A program made the translations under genes and the position numbers. The notes below the pieces were generated by a model. That model did not search any database and was not told the origin of the DNA. It saw only the letters and a list, made by a program, of their open reading frames with translations. DNA of 10,752 bases from Chloroflexota bacterium (GTDB taxonomy: Bacteria; Chloroflexota; Limnocylindria; Limnocylindrales; CSP1-4). This document shows positions 4,878-10,752 of this stretch, piece after piece. How positions within the stretch are numbered: position 1 is the first letter of the stretch; each line of letters opens with the position of its first letter. The stretch spans positions 1 to 10,752 of the forward strand of contig JAJYDP010000119.1 in NCBI GenBank assembly GCA_021777365.1. Reading direction: 5' to 3'.

Positions 4878-6740
4878 GTGAGCCTTCGTCTTCGCCTCGT
4901 GCTCATGTTCGCGTCCGTGGCGGCGGCGACGGCGCTCGCGATGGTGATCGCCACGCCCGCCGTGATCCGGTACGAGTTCGAGCAGATCGAGGGACCCCTC
5001 CCCTCCGCGCCCACGGCAAGCGCTCCCTCGCCGACTCCTCCGTCGTCGGTCGCGCCGTCGCAGGCGAGCTCGTCCTCCGGACCAACCCCCGGGATACCGG
5101 TCACTGAGACGCCGATCCCGATCCCCTTCCCGTCGGCCGGCGCAACAGCCCCTGGCGGCAGCCCGCTGCAACCGGTCGCCAGCCCGCCGCCCTCCCCGGG
5201 AAACACCCCCCAGCCATCGCCGACGCCGCACGCCTCGCCGACCCTCACCCCCGTGCCGCACCCGACGGCCACCCCGCACCCATCGCCAACGCCGGCACCC
5301 ACCCCGCGGCGCAGTCCGTCGCCGTCTCCGTCAGGATCCGGGCAGGGGGGGCCGGGAGGCTCCCCCCATCCCTCCGTCAGTCCATCCGGAGGACCGGGGG
5401 GATCACCCGGCCCGTCCGGTGCTCCGGGTGGCACCGCCTCTCCCGGCCCCGTCGGTCCGGGCCCCGGCGGAGGGACATCGGGTGCCGGCATCCCGACGCG
5501 GAGCGGCCTCGCTCCGCAGCCGCCCGTCAGCCGCGTGGCGCTGGTCGTGCGGCCCGTCGCCGCTGGACCGCGGACGATCGCGATCCCCCACGCGACAACC
5601 GGCACGGACACGGGGGCGGGCGTTGCAGCCCCGCCGTCACCCGCGGCGACGGCCTCACTGTCGCCGGATGTCCGCCTCCGCTGGGTCGAGTTCGAGCGAG
5701 CGACCAGCCTGACCCTCGTGCTCATCGCGGTCGCGGCGGTCCTCGTCGCCTCCCTGCTCGGCTTCCTGCTGGCCAACCGCCTGCTCCAACCGCTCCGTCG
5801 CCTCGGCCAGGCGGCGGCCGCGGTCGCGGGCGGAGACCTGTCCAGGCGCTCGGGGCTCGGAGACCGACGCGACGAGGTCGGTGAGCTCGGGCGCTCGTTC
5901 GACACGATGGCCGCGGCCCTCCAGGCCTCCGACGACCAGCGTCGCCGGTTCCTGCAGGACGTTGTGCACGAGCTGCGCACGCCGCTCACGGTCATCGACG
6001 CCACCTCCAGCGCCATGCTCGACGGCGTCTACCCGCTCGCCGCCGACCACGTGGAGACGATCCGTGAGCAGGCGCACCTGCTGGCGCGGATCGTGGAGGA
6101 CCTCCGCACCCTGAACCTCGCCGAGATCGGCCGGCTGCCGCTCGAGATGGAGCGGGTGGAAGTGGCGGACCTGCTCTCCGCCACCACCGCCGCGTTCGAG
6201 GCCCGCGCCGGCGGTGGCGGGCAGCGGCTCCTCTCCGAGGCCGAGCAGGGCCTCGCGGTGACCGGCGACGCGGATCGGCTGCGCCAGGTGCTCGCCGCCC
6301 TGGTCGACAACGCGCTCCGGCACGCGCCACCGGGCGGCGAGGTACGGCTTCGCGCCCGCGCCGCGGCCGGCAGAGCACGGGTGGAGGTGGAGGACACAGG
6401 TCCCGGCGTCGCCCCGGCCGACCTCCCGCGGGTGTTCGACCGCTTCTACGAGGCGGATCCGGCCCGCGATCGGGTCGCCGGGCACACGGGCCTGGGCCTG
6501 GCCATCGTGAAGGCGCTCGTCGAGGCGCACGGCGGGCGCGTCGGGGTCGAGAACGTCGTGGGTGCCGGCGCGTGCTTCTGGTTCGAGCTCCCGGCGGTCG
6601 CCGATGCGCCCGACCCAGGGACGGCCTCCGTGGAGGCCGGCGACCAGGTGGCCGCCCGCGCGCTGGCCGACCAGCAGACGCCCGCGCGCAAGGCCGCACG
6701 AGCGGTGGATCAACCCGACAGGGCCAGCCCCACGCCGTAG
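4878..6740 (+). CDS. Sensor histidine kinase with Pro/Ser/Thr-rich extracytoplasmic domain
   Basis: This 620-residue membrane sensor kinase autophosphorylates and passes phosphate to a response regulator that is not in this window. Helix 1 spans about residues 6-29. Residues 40 to about 270 form the outside region, dominated by Pro, Ser, Thr and Gly low-complexity sequence (many SPTP and PSPSPS runs). Helix 2 covers about 276-303, followed by a HAMP linker to about 350. The dimerisation domain has VVHELRTPLTV with phospho-acceptor His364. The ATPase domain shows the N box DNALRHA (Asn478), DTGPGV, FDRFYEAD and GLGLAIV, so all catalytic elements are intact. A roughly 45-residue Ala/Asp-rich tail follows the kinase domain. 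The start is GTG 4878, placing a basic MSLRLR ahead of helix 1; the GGAAG upstream is a weak ribosome site. The last 31 bp overlap the convergent menA gene. The outside region has no recognised ligand-binding fold and may be an extended stalk. Confidence 0.93.
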   Translation: MSLRLRLVLMFASVAAATALAMVIATPAVIRYEFEQIEGPLPSAPTASAPSPTPPSSVAPSQASSSSGPTPGIPVTETPIPIPFPSAGATAPGGSPLQPVASPPPSPGNTPQPSPTPHASPTLTPVPHPTATPHPSPTPAPTPRRSPSPSPSGSGQGGPGGSPHPSVSPSGGPGGSPGPSGAPGGTASPGPVGPGPGGGTSGAGIPTRSGLAPQPPVSRVALVVRPVAAGPRTIAIPHATTGTDTGAGVAAPPSPAATASLSPDVRLRWVEFERATSLTLVLIAVAAVLVASLLGFLLANRLLQPLRRLGQAAAAVAGGDLSRRSGLGDRRDEVGELGRSFDTMAAALQASDDQRRRFLQDVVHELRTPLTVIDATSSAMLDGVYPLAADHVETIREQAHLLARIVEDLRTLNLAEIGRLPLEMERVEVADLLSATTAAFEARAGGGGQRLLSEAEQGLAVTGDADRLRQVLAALVDNALRHAPPGGEVRLRARAAAGRARVEVEDTGPGVAPADLPRVFDRFYEADPARDRVAGHTGLGLAIVKALVEAHGGRVGVENVVGAGACFWFELPAVADAPDPGTASVEAGDQVAARALADQQTPARKAARAVDQPDRASPTP

Positions 6741-7618
6741 AGCAGCGAGAACGCGAGCGCCAGGCGCGCGGTGTCGCGGAGAACCAGGTTGAGCCGCCGG
6801 GGATCGCCCCTCGCATGCACCGCGCGCACCAGGCGCACCGCCATGGGCGTGGTCGCCAGCGGGAGCAGCAGCGCGGGCCCGGAGCCTGCCGCGGCGCCCA
6901 GGAGTGGGACGAGCCAGGCGAGCAACAGCAGCGCGCCGTACTCGGCACGTGTGGCCACCGGTCCGAGGGCAACGGCCAGGGTGCGCTTACCGGCCGTCCG
7001 GTCGGCGTCGATGTCGCGGAGGTTGTTGACCACCAGGATCGCCGTGACCAGCGCCCCGACGGGAAGCGAGGCGAGCACGAACCCCGCCTCGATGCGACCG
7101 GCCTGGAGGAACGCGGTGCCGATCACCGCCACCAGGCCGAAGAAGACGAAGACGAACGGCTCGCCAAGGGCGTGGTATCCATACGGCCACGGACCACCGG
7201 TGTACGCGAGGAGCGCCAGGATCGCGAGCAGCCCCGCGGCCAGTACGCCAGACCCGCCGATCACCGCCAGGCCCAGGCCGGCGAGCCCCGCCGCGCCGAG
7301 CGTCAGGACGATCGCGATCTCGAGCTGCCGGACGGTGACCAGGCCGGCGGCCGCGACGCGCACCGGCCCCACGCGGTCCGGTCTGTCGGCACCGCGGCGG
7401 TAGTCGGAGAGGTCGTTGGCCAGGTTCGCGGCGATCTGCAGCAGCTCGGCAACCGCGAGGCAGAGCACCGCGGCGTCGATCCGGAACGGGGCCCGCGCCC
7501 CGAGCGACGCGCCGAGCCCCACCGCGACCCCGCTGGCCGCGGCCGGCAGGGTCGCGGGGCGGATCGCCTGCAGCCACACCCGTGCGGTGGCGCCCCTGCG
7601 CGCTCCTCCCTGCGTCAT
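6710..7618 (-). CDS. menA: UbiA-family prenyltransferase, probably 1,4-dihydroxy-2-naphthoate polyprenyltransferase
   Basis: This integral membrane enzyme probably attaches a polyprenyl chain to 1,4-dihydroxy-2-naphthoate with loss of CO2, giving demethylmenaquinone for the respiratory quinone pool. The 302-residue length is typical. IRPATLPAA (19-27) is the usual N-terminal motif. The first Asp-rich, Mg-diphosphate-binding motif is NDLSDYRRGAD (68-78), followed by RVGPVR as in MenA proteins. A GGPWPYGYHALGEPFVF segment marks the middle of the protein. The second Asp motif is NNLRDIDADRTAGKRTLAV (from 198). About eight or nine hydrophobic helices are present. Other UbiA-family enzymes are possible, but the NDLSDYRRGAD and NNLRDIDADRTAGK context favours MenA. 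ATG 7618 is supported by a TAGAGT box 6 nt upstream, suggesting a leaderless transcript. It diverges from tldD and converges on the kinase. No other menaquinone genes are in view. Confidence 0.9.
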   Translation of the reverse strand: MTQGGARRGATARVWLQAIRPATLPAAASGVAVGLGASLGARAPFRIDAAVLCLAVAELLQIAANLANDLSDYRRGADRPDRVGPVRVAAAGLVTVRQLEIAIVLTLGAAGLAGLGLAVIGGSGVLAAGLLAILALLAYTGGPWPYGYHALGEPFVFVFFGLVAVIGTAFLQAGRIEAGFVLASLPVGALVTAILVVNNLRDIDADRTAGKRTLAVALGPVATRAEYGALLLLAWLVPLLGAAAGSGPALLLPLATTPMAVRLVRAVHARGDPRRLNLVLRDTARLALAFSLLYGVGLALSG

Positions 7619-7624
7619 GCGGCA

Positions 7625-7630
7625 ACTCTA
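7625..7630 (-). promoter_or_regulatory. -10 box TAGAGT, leaderless-type promoter of menA
   Basis: On the minus strand TAGAGT ends 6 nt before the menA ATG, so transcription would start at or beside the A of the start codon. No ribosome-binding site fits in this gap. No -35 element is evident at the usual distance. Confidence 0.65.
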
Positions 7631-7685
7631 CGCGGGGGTCGGGACACCCCGCGGGCGACACCCGCACCCGCGGCGGGCCAGCGCA

Positions 7686-7751
7686 CGCGTGCCGGGCACG
7701 CGCGGTCACGCACCCGGGGCCGGGCAGGCCCCGGGCGTGCCCTCGGGCACG
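7686..7751. promoter_or_regulatory. Cluster of GTGCC/GGGCAC palindromes in the menA-tldD divergent region
   Basis: Three inverted repeats lie between the two divergent promoters. CGCGTGCCGGGCACGCG (7686-7702) is a perfect 17-bp palindrome. CCCGGGGCC and GGCCCCGGG flank a 5-nt spacer (7713-7735). CGTGCCCTCGGGCACG (7736-7751) has 7-bp arms. A further half-site, GGGCACG, stands at 7764-7770. The recurring GGGCACG word occurs at 7694, 7745 and 7764. The cluster could be operator sites for a dimeric regulator of menA, tldD or both, or transcript hairpins. GC-rich DNA makes some palindromes expected by chance. Confidence 0.45.
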
Positions 7752-7802
7752 TACGGGGCCACCGGGCACGCAGCCGTTCGGGCAGGTACCGCGCCCGGAA
7801 CG

Positions 7803-7808
7803 TACGAT
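7803..7808 (+). promoter_or_regulatory. -10 box TACGAT, leaderless-type promoter of tldD
   Basis: TACGAT ends 6 nt before the ATG at 7815, and the intervening GCGCGC offers no ribosome site. This is the same spacing as at menA and within 1 nt of that at the MFS gene, so a leaderless mRNA is likely. Confidence 0.65.
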
Positions 7809-7814
7809 GCGCGC

Positions 7815-9254
7815 ATGTACGACCTGGTGACCGCGGCCGTCGAGGCCGCGCTTGCGGCTGGAGCGCGCTACGCCGACGCCCGCGTGATGGAGACGCGCAC
7901 GGAATGGATCACCGCGCGCAACGGGGTCCTCGAATCAGTGGAACGGCGCGAGCGTGCCGGAATCGGCGTGCGCGCCCTGATCGGCTCGTCCTGGGGCTTC
8001 TTCGCGATCCCCGAGCTCGGCGTGGCGGCCGCGCGGCGGGCAGGCACACGGGCCGCGGCCGTCGCCCGTGCCTCCGGGCTGGTGCCCGGCACGGCGCTGG
8101 ACCTGGCTCCCCAGGCACCTGCGCAGGGGTCCTGGTCGAGCATCTGTCTCGAGGATCCATGGAGCGTCCCGCTCGCGGAGAAGGGCGACCTGCTCGAGGG
8201 CGTCACGCGGACCATGCTCGACCACGGCGCCGATCTGGCCGAAGCCAGCAGCCGGATCTGGGACACGCACAAGTGGCTCGCCAGCAGCGAGGGCCACCGG
8301 GTGGACCAGCACATCGTGGAGTGCGGCGCGGCCATGAACGCCACCGCAGTGGGCGAACGGGAGACGCAGCGCCGCTCCTACCCCGGGATCCGGGGTCAGT
8401 ACGGGACCCGCGGCTGGGAACTGGTGCGCGAGCTCGATCTGCCGGGCAACGCGCCGCGCATCGCCGGCGAGGCGCGCGCGCTCCTCTCCGCGCCGCAGTG
8501 CCCGTCCCTGGACGCCACCGACCTCATCCTGGGCAGCGAGCAGATGGCGCTCCAGATCCACGAGTCGGTGGGGCACGCGGTGGAACTCGACCGCATCCTC
8601 GGCTGGGAGGCCGCGTACGCCGGTACCTCGTGGCTCGACCTCGCCCAGCTCGGCCGCCTGCGCTTCGGGTCCGACCTGATGACCATCACCGCCGACGCGA
8701 CCCTCCCGGGCGCGCTGGGCAGCTTCGGATACGACGACGAGGGCACCCCGGCACACCCGGTCGACACCGTGCGGAACGGCACCTGGGTGGGCGTCCTCTC
8801 CGGGCGCGATTCCGCCGCCCTCGTCGGGATTCCCTCGGGTGGCGCCGTGCGGGCGGACGGCTTCGACCGGATCCCCATGGTGCGCATGACGAACGTGGGC
8901 CTCCTCCCCGGCCCGCACAGCCTGGAGGAGATGATCGCCGCCACCGACGACGGGATCCTGATGGACACCAACCGCTCCTGGTCGATCGACGATAAGCGGC
9001 TGAACTTCCAGTTCGGGTGCGAGATCGGCTGGGAGATCCGCGGCGGCAGGCGCGGCCGCATGCTGCGCAACCCGACCTACACCGGGATCAGCCCGCACTT
9101 CTGGGGATCGATGGACATGCTGGGGAACCGGTCCGAGTGGACCTTCTGGGGAACGCCCAACTGCGGCAAGGGCGAGCCGGCGCAGGTGGGGCACACCGGC
9201 CACCCGGCCGTGCCGGCGCGGTTCCGCGGCGTGCGGGTGGGGGTGCGGGGGTGA
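7815..9254 (+). CDS. tldD: TldD family metallopeptidase, catalytic subunit
   Basis: TldD is the zinc-bearing half of the TldD/TldE heterodimeric protease. It acts in the cytoplasm on unfolded or short peptides; in characterised systems it matures microcin B17 and degrades the CcdA antitoxin. The 479-residue length is standard. The metal site HESVGH (His249, Glu250, His254, HExxxH pattern) sits in QIHESVGHAVELDR. Cys450, in PNCGKGEP near the C-terminus, is placed as expected for the third zinc ligand. The N-terminal domain carries the family pattern of an ADAR segment followed by ERRERAGIGVRALIG and WGFFAI. ATG 7815 is backed by the TACGAT box and begins at the first conserved helix; the frame is open further upstream only through the intergenic palindromes. 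It is followed directly by tldE in the same operon. No RiPP precursor or toxin-antitoxin pair is visible nearby, so the natural substrate is unknown. Confidence 0.94.
   Translation: MYDLVTAAVEAALAAGARYADARVMETRTEWITARNGVLESVERRERAGIGVRALIGSSWGFFAIPELGVAAARRAGTRAAAVARASGLVPGTALDLAPQAPAQGSWSSICLEDPWSVPLAEKGDLLEGVTRTMLDHGADLAEASSRIWDTHKWLASSEGHRVDQHIVECGAAMNATAVGERETQRRSYPGIRGQYGTRGWELVRELDLPGNAPRIAGEARALLSAPQCPSLDATDLILGSEQMALQIHESVGHAVELDRILGWEAAYAGTSWLDLAQLGRLRFGSDLMTITADATLPGALGSFGYDDEGTPAHPVDTVRNGTWVGVLSGRDSAALVGIPSGGAVRADGFDRIPMVRMTNVGLLPGPHSLEEMIAATDDGILMDTNRSWSIDDKRLNFQFGCEIGWEIRGGRRGRMLRNPTYTGISPHFWGSMDMLGNRSEWTFWGTPNCGKGEPAQVGHTGHPAVPARFRGVRVGVRG
9247..9253 (+). promoter_or_regulatory. 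Ribosome-binding site of tldE, inside the end of tldD
   Basis: GGGGTGA resembles the AGGAGGTGA consensus and ends 6 nt before ATG 9260. It overlaps the tldD stop codon (9252-9254). Translation of tldE is therefore probably coupled to that of tldD. It also argues for ATG 9260 over GTG 9251, which lies within the site. Confidence 0.55.
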
Positions 9255-9259
9255 GCAGC

Positions 9260-10627
9260 ATGCAGCGCAACGAGGTGCCTGCCTCCCCCGGCGTCGACCC
9301 GGCCGACATCGCCGACCGGGTGCTCGACCTCGTCCGGTCGCGCGCGGCCACCGCGGAGGCGGAGGTCACGGTACGGCACGGCGAGGAGGCCCTGACCCGG
9401 TTCGCGAACGGGTTCATCCACCAGAACGTGGCCGAGGAGCGGCAGCGCGTGCACCTGCGCGTTGCCCTCGACGGCCGGTCCGCGGCGTCCAGCGTGGAGG
9501 GGTTCGACCCGGACCTCCTGGCCCGCCTCGCCGACGACGTCCTGGCCGCGGCACGCACCCGGCCCGAAGACCCGGACTGGCCCGGCCTGACGCCCCCCAC
9601 CCCGGCCACCGAGGCGGAGCACTGGGACGAGCGGACCGCGCGGGCCCTGCCCGATGAGCGCGCCCGTCGGGTCCGCGCCTTCGTGGACGCCGCCGGCGGC
9701 CTCGAGACGGCCGGTTCCTGCCCCACGGCCGGGATCCGTGCGTTCTTCGCCAACAGCGCCGGGCAGCGGCTGGCGGGCCGCACCGCCGTGGCAGGACTCC
9801 AGGGGATCGCCCGGACGGGCACGTCGGACGGCAGCGCGCGGGATGCCTCCGTCCGCCTCGACGACCTCGACGGCGCCCGTCTCGGTGCACGGGCCGCGCG
9901 CAAGGCGCGCGACGGGGCCGACCCCACGGACCTGGAGCCCGGCCGCTACGAGGTGGTGCTCGAGCCGCAGTGCGTCGCGAACATGCTGGAGTTCCTCTTC
10001 CTCCACGGCTTCAACGGCCGCGCCGTGCACGAGGGACGCTCGTTCGTGCGGCTCGGCGAGGCGCAGTTCGACCGGTCGCTCACGATCGCCGACGACGCCA
10101 CGGACCCGGGCCAGACCGGGCTCCTCTTCGACGCCGAGGGGACCCCCAGGCGCCGGGTCGAGGTCGTTCGAGCCGGGGTAACCGCCGCGGTCCTGCACAC
10201 GCGCCGGACGGCCCGACAGGCGGGCACCGGGAGCACGGGCCACGCGAGCGAGGAGTCCGGGCAATGGGGAGCGGTCCCCGCGAACGTGGTCGTCGAGGCC
10301 GGTGATCGGCCGACCCCGGATCTGGTCGCGGCCATGGAGCACGGCCTGCTGGTGACCGACTTCTGGTACACGCGCATCCTCGACCCGCGGACCCAGGTGG
10401 TGACCGGCCTGACGCGCAACGGGGTCTGGCTGGTGGAGCACGGCCGGGTGGTGCGCCCGGTCCGGAACCTGCGCTTCACGCAATCCTTCCTCGAGGCACT
10501 GGCACCCGGCGCGGTGCTCGGCGTAGGCTCCGAGCGAACGCTCGTGCTCGACGGCCTCGATGCCGCCTCGCTGGTGCCCGCCCTGCACCTCGCGGCGTGG
10601 AACTTCACCGGCGGTTCGCGCGGCTGA
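9260..10627 (+). CDS. tldE: TldE/PmbA family protein, non-catalytic partner of TldD
   Basis: TldE pairs with TldD to form the working protease but lacks the zinc site; no HExxxH is present in this 455-residue protein, as expected. The N-terminal domain shows the family pattern of an ALTRFANGFIHQNVAEE stretch, then a helical region with GFDPDLLARLADDVLAAART. The C-terminal domain includes GRYEVVLEPQCVANMLEFL, where TldD has its metal helix, then HGFNGRAVHEGRSF, LLVTDFWYTRILDPRTQVVTG and NGVWLVEHGRVVRPVRNLRF, all typical of TldE/PmbA. ATG 9260 is preferred because of the GGGGTGA site 6 nt upstream. GTG 9251, overlapping the tldD stop by 4 nt, is a real alternative that adds three residues. It belongs to the tldD operon, and a further gene starts 25 nt downstream. 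Confidence 0.92.
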   Translation: MQRNEVPASPGVDPADIADRVLDLVRSRAATAEAEVTVRHGEEALTRFANGFIHQNVAEERQRVHLRVALDGRSAASSVEGFDPDLLARLADDVLAAARTRPEDPDWPGLTPPTPATEAEHWDERTARALPDERARRVRAFVDAAGGLETAGSCPTAGIRAFFANSAGQRLAGRTAVAGLQGIARTGTSDGSARDASVRLDDLDGARLGARAARKARDGADPTDLEPGRYEVVLEPQCVANMLEFLFLHGFNGRAVHEGRSFVRLGEAQFDRSLTIADDATDPGQTGLLFDAEGTPRRRVEVVRAGVTAAVLHTRRTARQAGTGSTGHASEESGQWGAVPANVVVEAGDRPTPDLVAAMEHGLLVTDFWYTRILDPRTQVVTGLTRNGVWLVEHGRVVRPVRNLRFTQSFLEALAPGAVLGVGSERTLVLDGLDAASLVPALHLAAWNFTGGSRG

Positions 10628-10652
10628 GGGCGGCGGTTGACGTGGAGGGTGA

Positions 10653-10752
10653 GTGAGCGATCCGACGAACGACGGCGTCGACGCGGCCGCGGCCACCGGC
10701 GCGGACACGGCCGCCGGTCCGTCGCTGCCCGTCGAACGCGACCGGGTCCTCG
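10653..10752 (+). CDS. N-terminus of an unidentified gene, cut by the window edge
   Basis: A GTG at 10653 opens a frame that runs to the right edge (33 codons), preceded by GGAGGG at 10644-10649, a good Shine-Dalgarno sequence at short spacing. The start of the protein reads MSDPTNDGVDAAAATGADT and continues GPSLPVERDRVL. This looks like a disordered, Ala/Asp-rich N-terminal tail leading into a folded domain that lies outside the window. A GTG at 10649 in another frame gives an Arg-rich product and is less likely. The gene begins 25 nt after tldE on the same strand, so it is probably in the tldD-tldE operon. Its function cannot be told from what is visible. Confidence 0.6.
   Translation, partial: MSDPTNDGVDAAAATGADTAAGPSLPVERDRVL

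Noticed and set aside
4826..6016. Minus-strand open frame of 396 codons
   Set aside because: It mirrors the Pro/Ser/Thr-rich part of the histidine kinase, giving Gly/Asp/Val-rich sequence without a domain. The plus-strand kinase has intact motifs in the continuing frame.
7686..7751. Palindromes as a CRISPR array or a mobile-element end
   Set aside because: The repeats differ in sequence and spacing, there are no regular spacers, and no transposase or cas gene is nearby.
6572..8995. Plus-strand open frame of 807 codons spanning menA, the intergenic region and tldD
   Set aside because: It is out of frame with the kinase and tldD and antisense to menA. Its composition is Arg/Gly/His-rich with no family features.
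9077..10708. Minus-strand open frame of 543 codons opposite tldE
   Set aside because: The plus strand encodes a full TldE with conserved motifs and a ribosome site. The minus frame shows no motif and covers the tldD end and the intergenic gap as well.

Overview
The window is very GC-rich, densely packed bacterial DNA with GC-biased third codon positions, so many false open frames lie antisense to the real genes. No rRNA, tRNA, CRISPR array, insertion sequence or phage gene was seen. Three features hint at the lineage: a V/A-type rather than F-type ATPase, a menaquinone prenyltransferase, and TANNNT promoter boxes 6-7 nt from the start codon, which suggest leaderless transcripts. Together they fit a high-GC Gram-positive-like or deep-branching lineage (Chloroflexota such as the Limnocylindria group, Actinobacteriota, or Deinococcota). 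This is an inference; nothing in the window settles the taxon.

Layout. 1-2115 (minus): the first two genes of a V/A-type ATPase operon, a short coiled-coil stalk subunit (G/H-like) followed 3 nt later by membrane subunit I, which runs off the left edge. The G-I order is that of the Thermus-type operon. 2294-3649 (plus): a divergent major-facilitator-like membrane protein. 3650-3913: a non-coding leader with two hairpins. 3914-4702 (plus): a secreted, highly repetitive Asp/Arg- then Gln/Thr-rich protein of no family I recognise, closed by a strong hairpin terminator at 4739-4772. 4878-6740 (plus): a sensor histidine kinase whose two membrane helices are separated by about 230 residues, mostly Pro/Ser/Thr/Gly-rich. 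No response regulator gene is in view. 6710-7618 (minus): a MenA-like prenyltransferase that converges on the kinase with a 31-bp 3' overlap. 7619-7814: a divergent promoter region with GTGCCC-type palindromes. 7815-10627 (plus): a tldD-tldE metalloprotease pair. 10653 to the right edge: the start of another gene, probably in the same operon.

Functional links. ATPase subunit I and MenA both serve membrane bioenergetics (ion-coupled ATP synthesis or hydrolysis, and the quinone pool). TldD/TldE form a cytoplasmic peptidase that trims peptides or disordered protein segments. The secreted repeat protein and the kinase are adjacent on the same strand but separated by a terminator, so they are probably separate transcripts. 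The least explained parts are the secreted repeat protein and the low-complexity sensor domain of the kinase.
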